The position numbers and the translations under genes were made by a program. The notes below the pieces were generated by a model. It did not search any database and was not told where the DNA came from. It saw only the letters and a program-made list of their open reading frames with translations. A DNA stretch of 51,949 nucleotides from Methylacidiphilales bacterium (lineage in GTDB: Bacteria; Verrucomicrobiota; Verrucomicrobiia; Methylacidiphilales; UBA1321): contig JAJSLK010000004.1 of NCBI GenBank assembly GCA_021272165.1, forward strand, positions 1-51,949, in the 5' to 3' direction. Positions 17,609 to 25,571 of the stretch are shown here, in pieces (the stretch's first letter is position 1; each line of letters opens with the position of its first letter).

Positions 17609-17619
17609 GCAGCCCCGGC

Positions 17620-18234
17620 GTGACCGATACGATGGCCTCGGCGCCGGCCTTCAGGTTGATCATCGGCCTGGGAAATCCCGGGCCGGAATATCTTTTTACG
17701 CGCCACAATGTCGGTTTCCTGGTGCTCGATGCCTGGGCCGACGAGGAAGGCATGGCCTTCCGCGACGAGCGTTCGCGCCATGCGAAGGTTGCCGCGCTTA
17801 ATTCGGGTGAACGATTGGTAAAGCCGATGACTTATATGAACGAAAGCGGCCGGGCGGTTACGGCCTGGCTCGACTGGCTCAAGCTCACCATCCAGGACCT
17901 CCTGGTGGTGGTCGATGATGTCGCCCTGCCCCTGGGCCAAATTCGGCTGCGTCCGGAGGGTTCCTCCGGCGGCCACAACGGTCTCAAGTCGATCGAAACC
18001 CATCTTGGTACCAACTCCTACGCGCGGCTGCGCTGTGGCGTTGATCCCGTGCCAACCGGCTGGGCGATGGATCGTTGGGTCCTTTCCCGTTTCCGGACGG
18101 AAGAGGAAGATGCGCTCGGGCGGATGATCCGCACGGCCCGGATGGCGATTGACTGTTGCCAGCGCGAAGGAATTGCGGTAGCGATGAATCGGTTCAACGG
18201 CGTCAATTCCGTTGAGACAACCCCTGATAAGTGA
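17620..18234 (+). CDS. pth: peptidyl-tRNA hydrolase
   Basis: Releases peptides from prematurely dropped peptidyl-tRNA. Motifs: RLIIGLGNPGPEYLFTRHNVGF with the catalytic His, KPMTYMNESGRAV, LVVVDDVALPLGQIRLRP and GSSGGHNGLKSIETHLG. These are the Pth signatures in order. Start GTG 17620 gives 204 residues; ATG 17632 (four codons later) is equally possible and closer to the usual N terminus. It lies 11 bases after rplY, and its stop is 15 bases before the rpsF start. C-terminal tail NGVNSVETTPDK is unremarkable. Confidence 0.95.
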   Translation: MTDTMASAPAFRLIIGLGNPGPEYLFTRHNVGFLVLDAWADEEGMAFRDERSRHAKVAALNSGERLVKPMTYMNESGRAVTAWLDWLKLTIQDLLVVVDDVALPLGQIRLRPEGSSGGHNGLKSIETHLGTNSYARLRCGVDPVPTGWAMDRWVLSRFRTEEEDALGRMIRTARMAIDCCQREGIAVAMNRFNGVNSVETTPDK

Positions 18235-18237
18235 CAG

Positions 18238-18243
18238 AAGGAG
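18238..18243 (+). promoter_or_regulatory. strong ribosome binding site for rpsF
   Basis: AAGGAG ends five bases before ATG 18249. It is one of the very few canonical Shine-Dalgarno sites in this window and decides the start: an in-frame GTG at 18231 lies upstream of it and is rejected. Confidence 0.8.
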
Positions 18244-18248
18244 ATATA

Positions 18249-18545
18249 ATGAACAACTACGACGGGCTCTTTATCCTGAACATCCAAGGGAAGGACGAGG
18301 GCATCAAGGAAGCCATTGAAGCCATCGAAAAGGAAATCGCCGGCTTTGGCGGCAAGATCAACGGAACCCAAAAGATGGACCGCAAGCGTTTTGAGCGCAC
18401 GGCGGGCGATCTCGACAGCGGCTTTTACGTCAATGTCCAGTTCAGCCTGGAGCCGGACAAGATCGAGGCGCTGCGGACCAAGCTCGGCCTGAACGAAATC
18501 GTTTATCGCCAGTTCTATCTCAAACAGGAGACCGTCGCCGCCTGA
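18249..18545 (+). CDS. rpsF: 30S ribosomal protein S6
   Basis: Small-subunit protein of the ribosome platform, partner of S18. The sequence NNYDGLFILNIQGKDEGIKE, FGGKINGTQKMDRKRF and LDSGFYVNVQFSLEPDKIE follows the S6 ferredoxin-like fold; 98 residues is the usual size. ATG 18249 is set by the strong Shine-Dalgarno site just before it. It is followed after 16 bases by ssb. The common companions rpsR and rplI are not here, so the usual rpsF-ssb-rpsR-rplI cluster is split. Confidence 0.95.
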   Translation: MNNYDGLFILNIQGKDEGIKEAIEAIEKEIAGFGGKINGTQKMDRKRFERTAGDLDSGFYVNVQFSLEPDKIEALRTKLGLNEIVYRQFYLKQETVAA

Positions 18546-18561
18546 GTGACGGGCACTGCCC

Positions 18562-19017
18562 ATGGCCAACCTTAATAAAGTCCTCCTCATTGGAAACCTG
18601 ACCCGCGACCCCGAGGTGCGTTACACGCCGAAGGGAACCGCGGTCGGCGACCTGGGCATCGCCATCAACGACAGCTACAAGGCGCAGGACGGGACGATCA
18701 AGGAAGTCGTCACCTACGTCGATATCGAGGTCTGGGGCCGTCAGGCCGAGACCTGCAAGCAATATCTGACCAAGGGCCGCCCGGTCTTTATCGAGGGCCA
18801 GCTTAAGCTCGACCAATGGGAACAGGACGGCCAAAAGAAAAGCCGGCTTAAGGTTCGCGCCGACCGTGTCCAGTTCCTCGGCTCCGGCGGCGGACGTTCC
18901 GGCGGCAATTACAGCGGCGGAGGGGAATCCCGTGCTCCCGCGGCGGAAAGCCCGCGAGCCGCTTCGGCGCCGGCGGAAGATACGCCTCCGCCCAGCGATG
19001 ACGATATTCCTTTTTAA
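18562..19017 (+). CDS. ssb: single-stranded DNA-binding protein
   Basis: Coats single-stranded DNA in replication and repair. OB-fold with NKVLLIGNLTRDPEVRYTPKGT at the start, VDIEVWGRQAETCKQYL and FIEGQLKLDQWEQDGQKKS, about residues 1-107. A Gly/Ser/Pro/Ala linker and the acidic tip PSDDDDIPF, which docks partner proteins, complete the 151 residues. Conserved aromatic residues for base stacking (Trp, Tyr, Phe) are in place. Between rpsF and an Hpt-domain gene. Confidence 0.96.
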   Translation: MANLNKVLLIGNLTRDPEVRYTPKGTAVGDLGIAINDSYKAQDGTIKEVVTYVDIEVWGRQAETCKQYLTKGRPVFIEGQLKLDQWEQDGQKKSRLKVRADRVQFLGSGGGRSGGNYSGGGESRAPAAESPRAASAPAEDTPPPSDDDIPF

Positions 19018-19053
19018 CGAGCAATTTTTTAAGAATAACGTAGGATTAAAAGC

Positions 19054-19419
19054 ATGAGTGCCGAACCTGCCTTCGACTGGGTGCAGGCTGCCTCCTTGCT
19101 GGGTGACGATCCGCAACAGGTGCCTGACGACATGGCTGAAATCGTCCGTGAATTGGTCGATGGCGCCACCCAGCAGTTTCAGGAATTGAAGGCGAAGAAC
19201 GCCGGTACCGACCGGAAGGAAATTTCATCCCTGGCCCATCAATTGCGCGGCTGCCTCCTCAATTTCGGCTTCACCGAAGTTGGTGCGATCCTGCTTCATA
19301 TTGAAGGCAGCGGCTACGCGACGAATGAATATCCCGGCCTGGTCGATGATGCCGCCGAGGTCTTTGTCGCTTCCAAGAAGCTGCTGGCCAACCGGTATCC
19401 GACGCTCAACCTTTCCTGA
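19054..19419 (+). CDS. histidine phosphotransfer (Hpt) domain protein
   Basis: A 121-residue stand-alone Hpt domain, expected to carry a phosphate between a hybrid sensor kinase and a response regulator. The signature SLAHQLRGCLLNFGF places the phospho-accepting His at residue 62, followed by the usual Gly/Ser helix pattern. The rest is a helical bundle (DDMAEIVRELVDGATQQFQEL; AAEVFVASKKLL). No kinase or regulator is in the window, so the partner is remote. Its stop shares a base with the queA start at 19419, so it is translated with housekeeping genes, an unusual setting. Confidence 0.82.
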   Translation: MSAEPAFDWVQAASLLGDDPQQVPDDMAEIVRELVDGATQQFQELKAKNAGTDRKEISSLAHQLRGCLLNFGFTEVGAILLHIEGSGYATNEYPGLVDDAAEVFVASKKLLANRYPTLNLS

Positions 19420-20456
19420 TGCGATCCTCCCCGAACCGGCGCGAGCCGGGAGCGAGAGCGGCTGATTACGAATACGAGCTGCCGCCGGAATTGATCGCCA
19501 CACATCCGGCCGTGCGCCGAGAGGAATCGCGGCTCTTGATTTATCATCGCGCCACCGACCGCGTGGAGCATCGCCGGTTTTATGATCTGCCTGAGTATCT
19601 AGGCGCGGACGACCTTCTCGTACTCAATGACTCGAAGGTGCAACCGGCGGCCATCGCCACGCGCGACGGCCGAGTCGAGGTTTTGCTCCTGGAAGAAACC
19701 AGTCCGCGGCACTGGGTTGCTTTGGTCAAGCCGGGAGCGCGCGCGAAGCCCGGCATGAGACTCCTTTTCGCCGCGGGCGAGGGGAAGCCTGATCTGGAAG
19801 CCGAGGTTTTGAAAACCTTGCCCGGTGGCGAGCGGGTGCTCCGTTTTTTTGGCGAACTTGATGTCAACGCGGTGGGAGAAATGCCGCTTCCACCCTACAT
19901 CCGCAAACGGCGCGAAACGCTCGGCGAAAAGGAGCATGTGGCCGAGGACTTTGAGCGTTACCAGACAGTCTACGCGAAGCAGCCCGGCTCGGTCGCTGCA
20001 CCGACCGCCGGTTTCCATTTCACGCCTGAACTGCTGGCCCGCTTTCGCCATGCCTTTGTCACGCTCCATGTGGGACTGGGGACGTTCCGACCCGTAAAGA
20101 CCGAGTTCCTGGAAGACCACGAGATGCACGAGGAGGTCTATTCGATTCCCGAAGGATTCGAGGCGGCCTATGAATCGGCGCAGCGCGTTGTCGCGGTCGG
20201 CACCACCTCGGCCCGCGTGCTGGAAGGCGCGCCGAACCTGCGGTCCCATCGTGGCCGGACGCGGATCTTCATCCATCCGCCTTACGAGTTCCAACGGATC
20301 GACGCGCTGCTCACCAATTTTCATCTGCCCCATTCGACCCTCCTCATGCTGGTCAGCGCGCTCGTGGGCCGGGAAAGACTGCTCGAGCTTTATCGCGAGG
20401 CGGTCGGTATGAAATATCGCTTTTTCAGCTACGGCGATGCCATGCTGATCTTATGA
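19419..20456 (+). CDS. queA: S-adenosylmethionine:tRNA ribosyltransferase-isomerase
   Basis: Makes epoxyqueuosine in tRNA by transferring and isomerising the ribosyl part of SAM. Family pieces: DYEYELPPELIATHPA, DDLLVLNDSKVQPAA, FGELDVNAVGEMPLPPYIRK, YQTVYAKQPGSVAAPTAGFHFT, LHVGLGTFRPVKTE, HEEVYSIPE and TNFHLPHSTLLMLVSA. Length 345 is normal. The ATG overlaps the Hpt stop by one base; the N-terminal 15 residues (RSSPNRREPGARAA) extend slightly beyond most homologues. The stop overlaps the start of a small gene of unknown function (ATGA). Confidence 0.96.
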   Translation: MRSSPNRREPGARAADYEYELPPELIATHPAVRREESRLLIYHRATDRVEHRRFYDLPEYLGADDLLVLNDSKVQPAAIATRDGRVEVLLLEETSPRHWVALVKPGARAKPGMRLLFAAGEGKPDLEAEVLKTLPGGERVLRFFGELDVNAVGEMPLPPYIRKRRETLGEKEHVAEDFERYQTVYAKQPGSVAAPTAGFHFTPELLARFRHAFVTLHVGLGTFRPVKTEFLEDHEMHEEVYSIPEGFEAAYESAQRVVAVGTTSARVLEGAPNLRSHRGRTRIFIHPPYEFQRIDALLTNFHLPHSTLLMLVSALVGRERLLELYREAVGMKYRFFSYGDAMLIL

Positions 20457-20758
20457 AACGTGTGATCGGCGTGGCCTTGACCTGGGATGGGGCCCGGCAG
20501 CCGGTTCGGTCGCTTCCGGCTAAGGCCCGTGCTTTTCTTGGCGAAGCGGTAGCGCCATCGCCGCGCCGGACCGCCCAGCTTTTGGCCGGCGATAAAATCA
20601 GCGAAATCCGTATTTGCTGGGTGCCGCGACTCAGGGGCGGCGATGAGGTACTGGCGGAGCCTTTTGCGACTTCAGACGGAAAACGGGTTCCCTTCATGGC
20701 CACGCGGATCAGGCCCCTTGGCGATCATCTCGGCGTCGTCTATCGCAGGCGGAACTAA
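20453..20758 (+). CDS. small basic protein of unknown function
   Basis: I do not recognise a family. 101 residues, basic, with DGARQPVRSLPAKARAFLG, ISEIRICWVPRLRGGDEVL and RIRPLGDHLGVVYRRRN. No membrane segment, signal or metal motif. The ATGA overlap with queA supports it as the last gene of that operon. It is convergent with the gene at 20766-21185, separated by seven bases. Confidence 0.6.
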   Translation: MKRVIGVALTWDGARQPVRSLPAKARAFLGEAVAPSPRRTAQLLAGDKISEIRICWVPRLRGGDEVLAEPFATSDGKRVPFMATRIRPLGDHLGVVYRRRN

Positions 20759-20765
20759 AGCGGCG

Positions 20766-21185
20766 TCAAATCTGCGGCTCGGAGGAAGGCTTCGGCTCGG
20801 ATTCGGCGGGGCCGCTCAAAGGAAATTCACCCTTTTCGTCCCGGTTGCGATACTTCAGGTGGAGATGGGTCTCCATCACGATGAGCGGCACGTCGCATTT
20901 CATTTCGATCAGATCAAGAATGCCCTCCACACAGGCCTCCTCCACCTGGCGCGGCTCGCGTTTCAGCAGGACGGCGAGTCGTTCCACCTGGGCCTGGGTC
21001 TTGGGATTAAGCACCGTTCCTTTTCCGTTTAATTCGCCGCCAGCGAGAATCGAGATCGCCTCCCGCACGAGGTCGGAGACAGTTTCTCCCCGTGCACGGT
21101 TTAGACGCAGTTTCTCCAGCAATGCATGTTCCTCGGGAGTGATCCGTACGCGAAGCTGGTAACTCTTGCTTTCTTCAGAGCCCAT
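20766..21185 (-). CDS. ribbon-helix-helix-like small protein
   Basis: N-terminal part YQLRVRITPEEHALLEKLR followed by GETVSDLVREAISILAGG looks like a ribbon-helix-helix DNA-binding unit (strand, then two helices). The middle contains a helix-rich stretch (RLAVLLKREPRQVEEACVEGILD) and the tail is Pro/Ser/Glu-rich. 139 residues. It starts 37 bases after def on the same strand and is likely the last gene of the exbB-exbD-def run. A regulator role is inferred from the fold only. Confidence 0.65.
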   Translation of the reverse strand: MGSEESKSYQLRVRITPEEHALLEKLRLNRARGETVSDLVREAISILAGGELNGKGTVLNPKTQAQVERLAVLLKREPRQVEEACVEGILDLIEMKCDVPLIVMETHLHLKYRNRDEKGEFPLSGPAESEPKPSSEPQI

Positions 21186-21222
21186 GAGTGTTTCTTATTT
21201 CATCGACGGCCTGCTGGAAATG

Positions 21223-21804
21223 TTAAGAGTCATTCTTTCGCCGGCCGTTCCGGAATCGGTTCGCCCGCTTGATATATTCGAGGTCTTCACGAATTTCCCG
21301 CCGCTCTTTGGCGGTGATATGATCAATGAAAAGGCGGCCATGGAGGTGATCGACCTCGTGAAGCACGGCGCGGCCCAGCAGGCCCGCCGCGTCGAATTCA
21401 AACGTTCCGCCATCCAGCGTCCGGGTCTTGACTCCAACCCGCTGGGCCCGGGCGATGTCAAGCACCAGACCGGGAAAGCTGAGGCAGCCTTCATGGCTGA
21501 CGACCTTGGTTTTGGTCGGCTTGAGGACCGGGTTGATGAGCACCAGTGGCATATATTCCTCGGGATCGACCGGGGTGTTCTTGATCCACATTTTGCTGGG
21601 CCGTTCCTTGACGCCGGTGATGTCGATGACGGCCAGTTGCAATGCCTCGCCGATCTGTTGCGAAGCCAACCCGACCCCGCGCTCCTCGCGCATGGTGTCG
21701 AGGAGATCATCGACCAGGGTTCGAATTTCCGGCGTGATGGCGCCGACTTCCTTGCCCTTGGCGCGAAGCACGGGCGCGTCGTAATGGACGATTTCGCGGA
21801 TCAT
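21223..21804 (-). CDS. def: peptide deformylase
   Basis: Removes the formyl group from nascent proteins; metal-dependent. The three conserved motifs are present: GVGLASQQIG (GxGxAAxQ), EGCLSFPG with the metal-binding Cys, and LHEVDHLHG (HEXDH) with two metal-binding His and the catalytic Glu. 193 residues from ATG 21804. The start overlaps the exbD stop by four bases, so the genes are translationally coupled. The short C-terminal tail (RNGRRKNDS) is basic. def more often sits next to fmt; the pairing with exbBD is unusual. Confidence 0.95.
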   Translation of the reverse strand: MIREIVHYDAPVLRAKGKEVGAITPEIRTLVDDLLDTMREERGVGLASQQIGEALQLAVIDITGVKERPSKMWIKNTPVDPEEYMPLVLINPVLKPTKTKVVSHEGCLSFPGLVLDIARAQRVGVKTRTLDGGTFEFDAAGLLGRAVLHEVDHLHGRLFIDHITAKERREIREDLEYIKRANRFRNGRRKNDS

Positions 21805-22226
21805 TGACCTGCATCTCCCGGCTTGGTGGTGTCCATGAAAGCGTTCACGTCGGCGATCCCGGCGGCGTGGGCGGCGTCCCAAATCTTGGCCAGCGTGCCG
21901 AACGACATTTTTTTGTCGGCCTTGAGCGCGAATTTGAAATCGGGGTTCGCGTCCCGCTTGCTCTTGAGCAGGTCGCCAAGCTTGTCGATATCAACCGGTG
22001 TGTCGTCGAGGAAGACCTTGTCCTCGGAAGAGACATAAAGGATCGAAGGGGGCGTGCCGGTTGCCTGCTTGGCCTGGGTCGATTCGGGGACCTGAATGAC
22101 GATGTTCGGCTGGCTTTTCTTGAAGACGGTCGTGGCGATGTAAAAAATCAGCAGCACGACCAGGACGTCGATCAGCGGAATGATGTTGAGCACCGGCTGA
22201 CGGCGGGGTTTCCGGGCGAATTGCAT
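21801..22226 (-). CDS. ExbD/TolR-family protein
   Basis: Inner-membrane component of a proton-driven ExbBD/TolQR motor. One membrane span near the N terminus (LNIIPLIDVLVVLLIFYIATTVF) with the conserved Asp in PLIDVLVVLL that conducts protons. Periplasmic domain follows (YVSSEDKVFLDDTPVD...ALKADKKMSFGTLAKIWDAA). 141 residues fits. ATG 22226. Upstream is the ExbB/TolQ-type gene, downstream def overlaps by four bases. Whether it serves TonB or a Tol system cannot be decided; a TonB-like protein is at 8353-9399. Confidence 0.88.
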   Translation of the reverse strand: MQFARKPRRQPVLNIIPLIDVLVVLLIFYIATTVFKKSQPNIVIQVPESTQAKQATGTPPSILYVSSEDKVFLDDTPVDIDKLGDLLKSKRDANPDFKFALKADKKMSFGTLAKIWDAAHAAGIADVNAFMDTTKPGDAGQ

Positions 22227-22242
22227 GGGATTGGGTCAGCGG

Positions 22243-22878
22243 TCAGGGTGCTTCGGCCTGGGTGTAGAGCTTGCCGAGGAGTTCCGAGCAGAGCGTTTCG
22301 AGGTCGATGGTCAGGGCCTCGATGTGCCGCGAAAAAAGGCTGTGGGCGATCAGCGCCGGAATGGCCACGATCAGACCCGCGACGGTGCAGTACATTGCCT
22401 CCGCGATACCAGCGGCGATCTGCGAGCCCTGGGCCGCCAGATCGGCCGCGTTTCCCGCCGAGCTGAAGATTCGGATCAGGCCGAGGATGGTTCCCATCAG
22501 CCCGAGCAGCGGACCGAGTCCGGTGGCAACTTCGAGGAAAACGAGGCCCCGCTCCAGGCGGCCAATTTCCCGCCGCGCATAAGCCTGCACCGCCTCGGCG
22601 TTTTCGTCCTTCGGCCAGCTCGTGTACATCAAACAGGCGCGGACCAGCCGCGAGAGCGGCGTGTCTTCATCGGCCGAGAGCTGCTCGATCAGCGTCGTCT
22701 TGCCGCCATATTCCAGGTCGTGGATCGCCTTCGCCAGTGTGGGCTTGATCACGGCGGAAAGCCGCAGGGAGATGATTCGCTCGCAGATGATTGCAATCGA
22801 GATGATGCTGCAGAACGTCAGCGGAACCATCACATACCACGACACCAGATACGTCTCTGACCATGAACCCATCAACAT
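22243..22878 (-). CDS. ExbB/TolQ/MotA-family proton channel protein
   Basis: Channel-forming partner of ExbD. Three membrane segments: near the N terminus (WYVMVPLTFCSIISIAII), then a large cytoplasmic loop (RRLSAV...REIGRLERG), then two close C-terminal segments with GLGPLLGLMGTILGLIRIF and AGLIVAIPALIAHSL, the family signature. 211 residues. The ATG at 22878 is taken; ATG two codons later would also do. First gene of the operon exbB-exbD-def-RHH protein. Just upstream lies the large palindromic repeat at 22931-23113. Confidence 0.88.
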   Translation of the reverse strand: MLMGSWSETYLVSWYVMVPLTFCSIISIAIICERIISLRLSAVIKPTLAKAIHDLEYGGKTTLIEQLSADEDTPLSRLVRACLMYTSWPKDENAEAVQAYARREIGRLERGLVFLEVATGLGPLLGLMGTILGLIRIFSSAGNAADLAAQGSQIAAGIAEAMYCTVAGLIVAIPALIAHSLFSRHIEALTIDLETLCSELLGKLYTQAEAP

Positions 22879-22930
22879 AGGCCTCGAACGTAGCGCAGGC
22901 AGGGACGGAAGCCATTCTTTTTCACATCAT

Positions 22931-23113
22931 AGAGGTTATCCGAAAAGTAGGCATGGGTCCCATTCGCCGTCACCCCTGGGGCCGGGGTTCTTTTGCCTTC
23001 TGGCGGTATCGCTCGTTCGTCACGTAGCATACGGTTATGCTTCTCACTCGGCTCCCGGCCAGAAGGCAAAACTCCTCCCGGCGTGGCCCACGCCTACTTT
23101 TCGGATAACCTCT
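22931..23113. repeat. large palindromic repeat element, copy A
   Basis: Outer arms 22931-22952 and 23092-23113 are a perfect 22-base inverted pair, containing GGTTATCCGAAAAGTAGG. Inner arms 22991-23004 and 23058-23071 pair perfectly over 14 bases (TTTTGCCTTCTGGC). The core CGTCACGTAGCATACGG recurs, inverted, in copy B at 51552-51811. The whole 294-base gap between exbB and the MFS gene is essentially this element; the open frames across it are palindrome by-products. Confidence 0.8.
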
Positions 23114-23172
23114 GGGTTACAGATCGGACATCTCGATTGCGCCGTTGCGCGGCCTGTCGCAGACTCGCCCCG

Positions 23173-24420
23173 ATGCGTTCCCCGGTTTCCAGCGGCGCCG
23201 TTGTGGCGTGGAGCACCCTCGCGGTTCTTTCCATGCTCAACATGCTCAATTATCTCGACCGTTACGTCATGTCCGCCGTGCTGACCCCCATGCAGAAGGA
23301 ACTGGTGCTGGACGATGGCGCGGCGGGCTGGGCCGCATCGGCTTTCATGCTCGGCTACTTCCTCTCCGCCCCCGTCTTCGGTTATCTGGGCGACCGCTAC
23401 CCGCGCAAATACCTCATGCTCGCTGGAGTTGTGGCCTGGAGCGCAGCCACGGCGGCCAGCGGCCTGGCCCATTCCTTCGGGCAACTCTTCGCCATCCGGG
23501 TTTTTGTCGGGCTGGGCGAGGCCTGTTTCGTGACCATGGGCCCGAGTTGGATTTCCGACCTTTTCGGCGCCACCCGGCGCAATACCGCTCTGACTCTTTT
23601 CTACGTGGCGGTGCCGTTTGGCTCGGCCATCGGCTTCACCATCGGCGGCTGGTTCGCCGGGCATGGCCAATGGCGCGAGGCGTTTATTTATACCGGACTG
23701 CCGGGCATCCTGCTCGCGTTGACGCTTCTTGGCTTCCGCGAACCGCCCCGGGGCGAGTCGGACGGCATGGGAGCTGAGCCGATGCCGAAAGCCGCACCCG
23801 GCGAAGTCGCCGGCTTGCTCCTCAATTGCCGCTACAATCTCCTCATCTGGGGTTATACGGCGCAGACCTTCGCCATCGGGGCGTTCGGCATCTGGGGCCC
23901 GGCTTTTCTCCACCGGGTCCACGGCCTGTCGCTCGAAAAAGCCTCGACGATTTTCGGCGCCATGCTCGCCGGGGCCGGATTGGTTGCCACGCTCCTGGGC
24001 GGCGCAGTGGCAACAAGCTTGCGCAAGCGGACGCCCGCCGGTTATGTCTGGGTGATGGCCCTTTCGATGATCGCCGCCACTCCGGTCTGCTTCTTCGCGC
24101 TTCTGGTAGGCAATGCCACGCTTTCCCTCGTCGGCCTCGGCCTGAGCATGTTCCTGATTTTCCTCCCCACGGGCCCGATCACCACGGAAATGTTCGAGAT
24201 CGTGCCGGTCCATCTGCGGGCCAGCGCCATGGCCCTCTGCGTTTTCATCATCCATCTCTTCGGCGATTTCGGCTCGCCGACCGTCGTGGGCCATATTTCC
24301 GATTACGCCAACAACCTCCAGACCGGCGTACTGGTCCTGCCCGTGATGCTGCTGATCGGAGCGGTCTTGTGGAGCATCCTGATTCCCTTCACGCGTGAAC
24401 CGTTGCGGGTGGAAGCATGA
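23173..24420 (+). CDS. MFS transporter, Spinster-like
   Basis: Inner-membrane secondary carrier of the major facilitator superfamily. About twelve membrane spans in two sets of six, with the motif A loop VFGYLGDRYPRKYLML between spans 2 and 3 and NYLDRYVMSAVLTPMQKEL near the start, as in Spinster-type members. A cytoplasmic loop (REPPRGESDGMGAEPMPK) divides the halves. ATG 23173 gives 415 residues; the longer frame upstream reads through the palindromic repeat and is rejected. The stop overlaps the nagA start by four bases, so it may carry an amino-sugar-related compound, but this is inference. Confidence 0.87.
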   Translation: MRSPVSSGAVVAWSTLAVLSMLNMLNYLDRYVMSAVLTPMQKELVLDDGAAGWAASAFMLGYFLSAPVFGYLGDRYPRKYLMLAGVVAWSAATAASGLAHSFGQLFAIRVFVGLGEACFVTMGPSWISDLFGATRRNTALTLFYVAVPFGSAIGFTIGGWFAGHGQWREAFIYTGLPGILLALTLLGFREPPRGESDGMGAEPMPKAAPGEVAGLLLNCRYNLLIWGYTAQTFAIGAFGIWGPAFLHRVHGLSLEKASTIFGAMLAGAGLVATLLGGAVATSLRKRTPAGYVWVMALSMIAATPVCFFALLVGNATLSLVGLGLSMFLIFLPTGPITTEMFEIVPVHLRASAMALCVFIIHLFGDFGSPTVVGHISDYANNLQTGVLVLPVMLLIGAVLWSILIPFTREPLRVEA

Positions 24421-25559
24421 AGATCACCGCGCGCACGCTTTCCGGGCAGATTTGCGACGTTTACGTCGAGGAGCATGTCTACAAAAAGATCACGCCGGTC
24501 AAGGAGGACATCCTCGATTTGCCGTGGATCGCCCCCGGGCTGATCGACATCCAGGTCAATGGCTTTGCCGGGATCGATTTTAATCAGCCCCTTGCTTCGG
24601 ACGACGCCTGGCATCACGTCGCGAAACAGCTTTACGCCCACGGCTGCACCGGCTTTCTCGCCACGCTGATTACCAACCGGCCTGACGCTTATCGCCGGCT
24701 CCTTTCCGATCTGACGGGCCGCATCAACCTCGACCCGCGCAACTGCCTTGGCTTTCACCTCGAAGGACCCTGGCTCAATCCTGATCCCGGTTACCGCGGC
24801 GCCCATCGCGCGGAATGGATGCCCCGCCCTGATTTGCGCCAGCTCGACGAATGGCGCGGTCTGGCCGGCGCTTTGTTGAAATTGATCACGCTCGCTCCCG
24901 AGGTTGATCTGGACGCGAGCCTGCGGGTGATCCGCGCCTCCACGGAAAATAAAATCGCTGTTTTTCTCGGCCATTCCGTGGCCATGGGCGAGACCGTCTC
25001 CAAGGCCATCGAGGCCGGGGCGGTGGGCTGGACCCATCTCGGTAACGCCGTTCCCTCCACGGTCCCGAAGTTTGAGAACGTCATCTTTCACACGCTGGCC
25101 CAGAGCGGACTTTATGCTTCCCTTATCCCCGACGGCCTCCATATGCCGCCCCATGCCTTCCGCGTCCTGGCCCGCGCGTTGAACGACGCCGAGCCATCGC
25201 GGCTTTTGCTCACGACTGATGCCATGGCCGCGGCAGCGGCGGACGGGAAGGGGACTTACACGCTCGGCGATGTCGAAGTGAAACTCGGTGAGGACAGCTC
25301 CGCCCGTCTGCCCGGTTCAGGACGACTTGCCGGGTCAACCCTCACGCCGTTCCGGGGTGTTTTCCTCGCGGAACGGATGGCCGGGATTTTCCTCGAGGAT
25401 GCGTGGGCGGCGTTTTCGACGCGGCCCGCCGCGCTGCTTGGCTTGAAGCACGGGCTGGCCGAAGGAAATTCGGCCGATTTCTGCCTCATCTCGCCCGAGA
25501 AAGAGCCATGCCTGCTTGCCACCTACCATCGCGGCAAATGCGTTTACGAGGCGCTGTAA
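24417..25559 (+). CDS. nagA: N-acetylglucosamine-6-phosphate deacetylase
   Basis: Deacetylates GlcNAc-6-phosphate to glucosamine-6-phosphate, feeding amino-sugar use or wall recycling. Amidohydrolase fold with APGLIDIQVNGFAGIDFN, CLGFHLEGPWLNP (metal-binding Glu), FLGHSVAMGETV and WTHLGNAVPS (metal-binding His residues), IPDGLHMPPHAFR, and LLTTDAMAAAA with the catalytic Asp. 380 residues is normal. The short N-terminal beta domain replaces the usual longer one. Overlaps the MFS gene by ATGA. No nagB is in the window. Confidence 0.92.
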   Translation: MKITARTLSGQICDVYVEEHVYKKITPVKEDILDLPWIAPGLIDIQVNGFAGIDFNQPLASDDAWHHVAKQLYAHGCTGFLATLITNRPDAYRRLLSDLTGRINLDPRNCLGFHLEGPWLNPDPGYRGAHRAEWMPRPDLRQLDEWRGLAGALLKLITLAPEVDLDASLRVIRASTENKIAVFLGHSVAMGETVSKAIEAGAVGWTHLGNAVPSTVPKFENVIFHTLAQSGLYASLIPDGLHMPPHAFRVLARALNDAEPSRLLLTTDAMAAAAADGKGTYTLGDVEVKLGEDSSARLPGSGRLAGSTLTPFRGVFLAERMAGIFLEDAWAAFSTRPAALLGLKHGLAEGNSADFCLISPEKEPCLLATYHRGKCVYEAL

Positions 25560-25571
25560 GTTAAATTCCCG

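Noticed and set aside
22872..23172. Frames in both directions upstream of the MFS gene, including an upstream extension of that gene
   Set aside because: They share peptides such as HAYFSDNL because they read the two arms of the palindromic repeat.
23044..24294. A 416-codon reverse-strand frame across the MFS gene
   Set aside because: Antisense shadow of the transporter with Arg/Glu/His-rich product and no motif.
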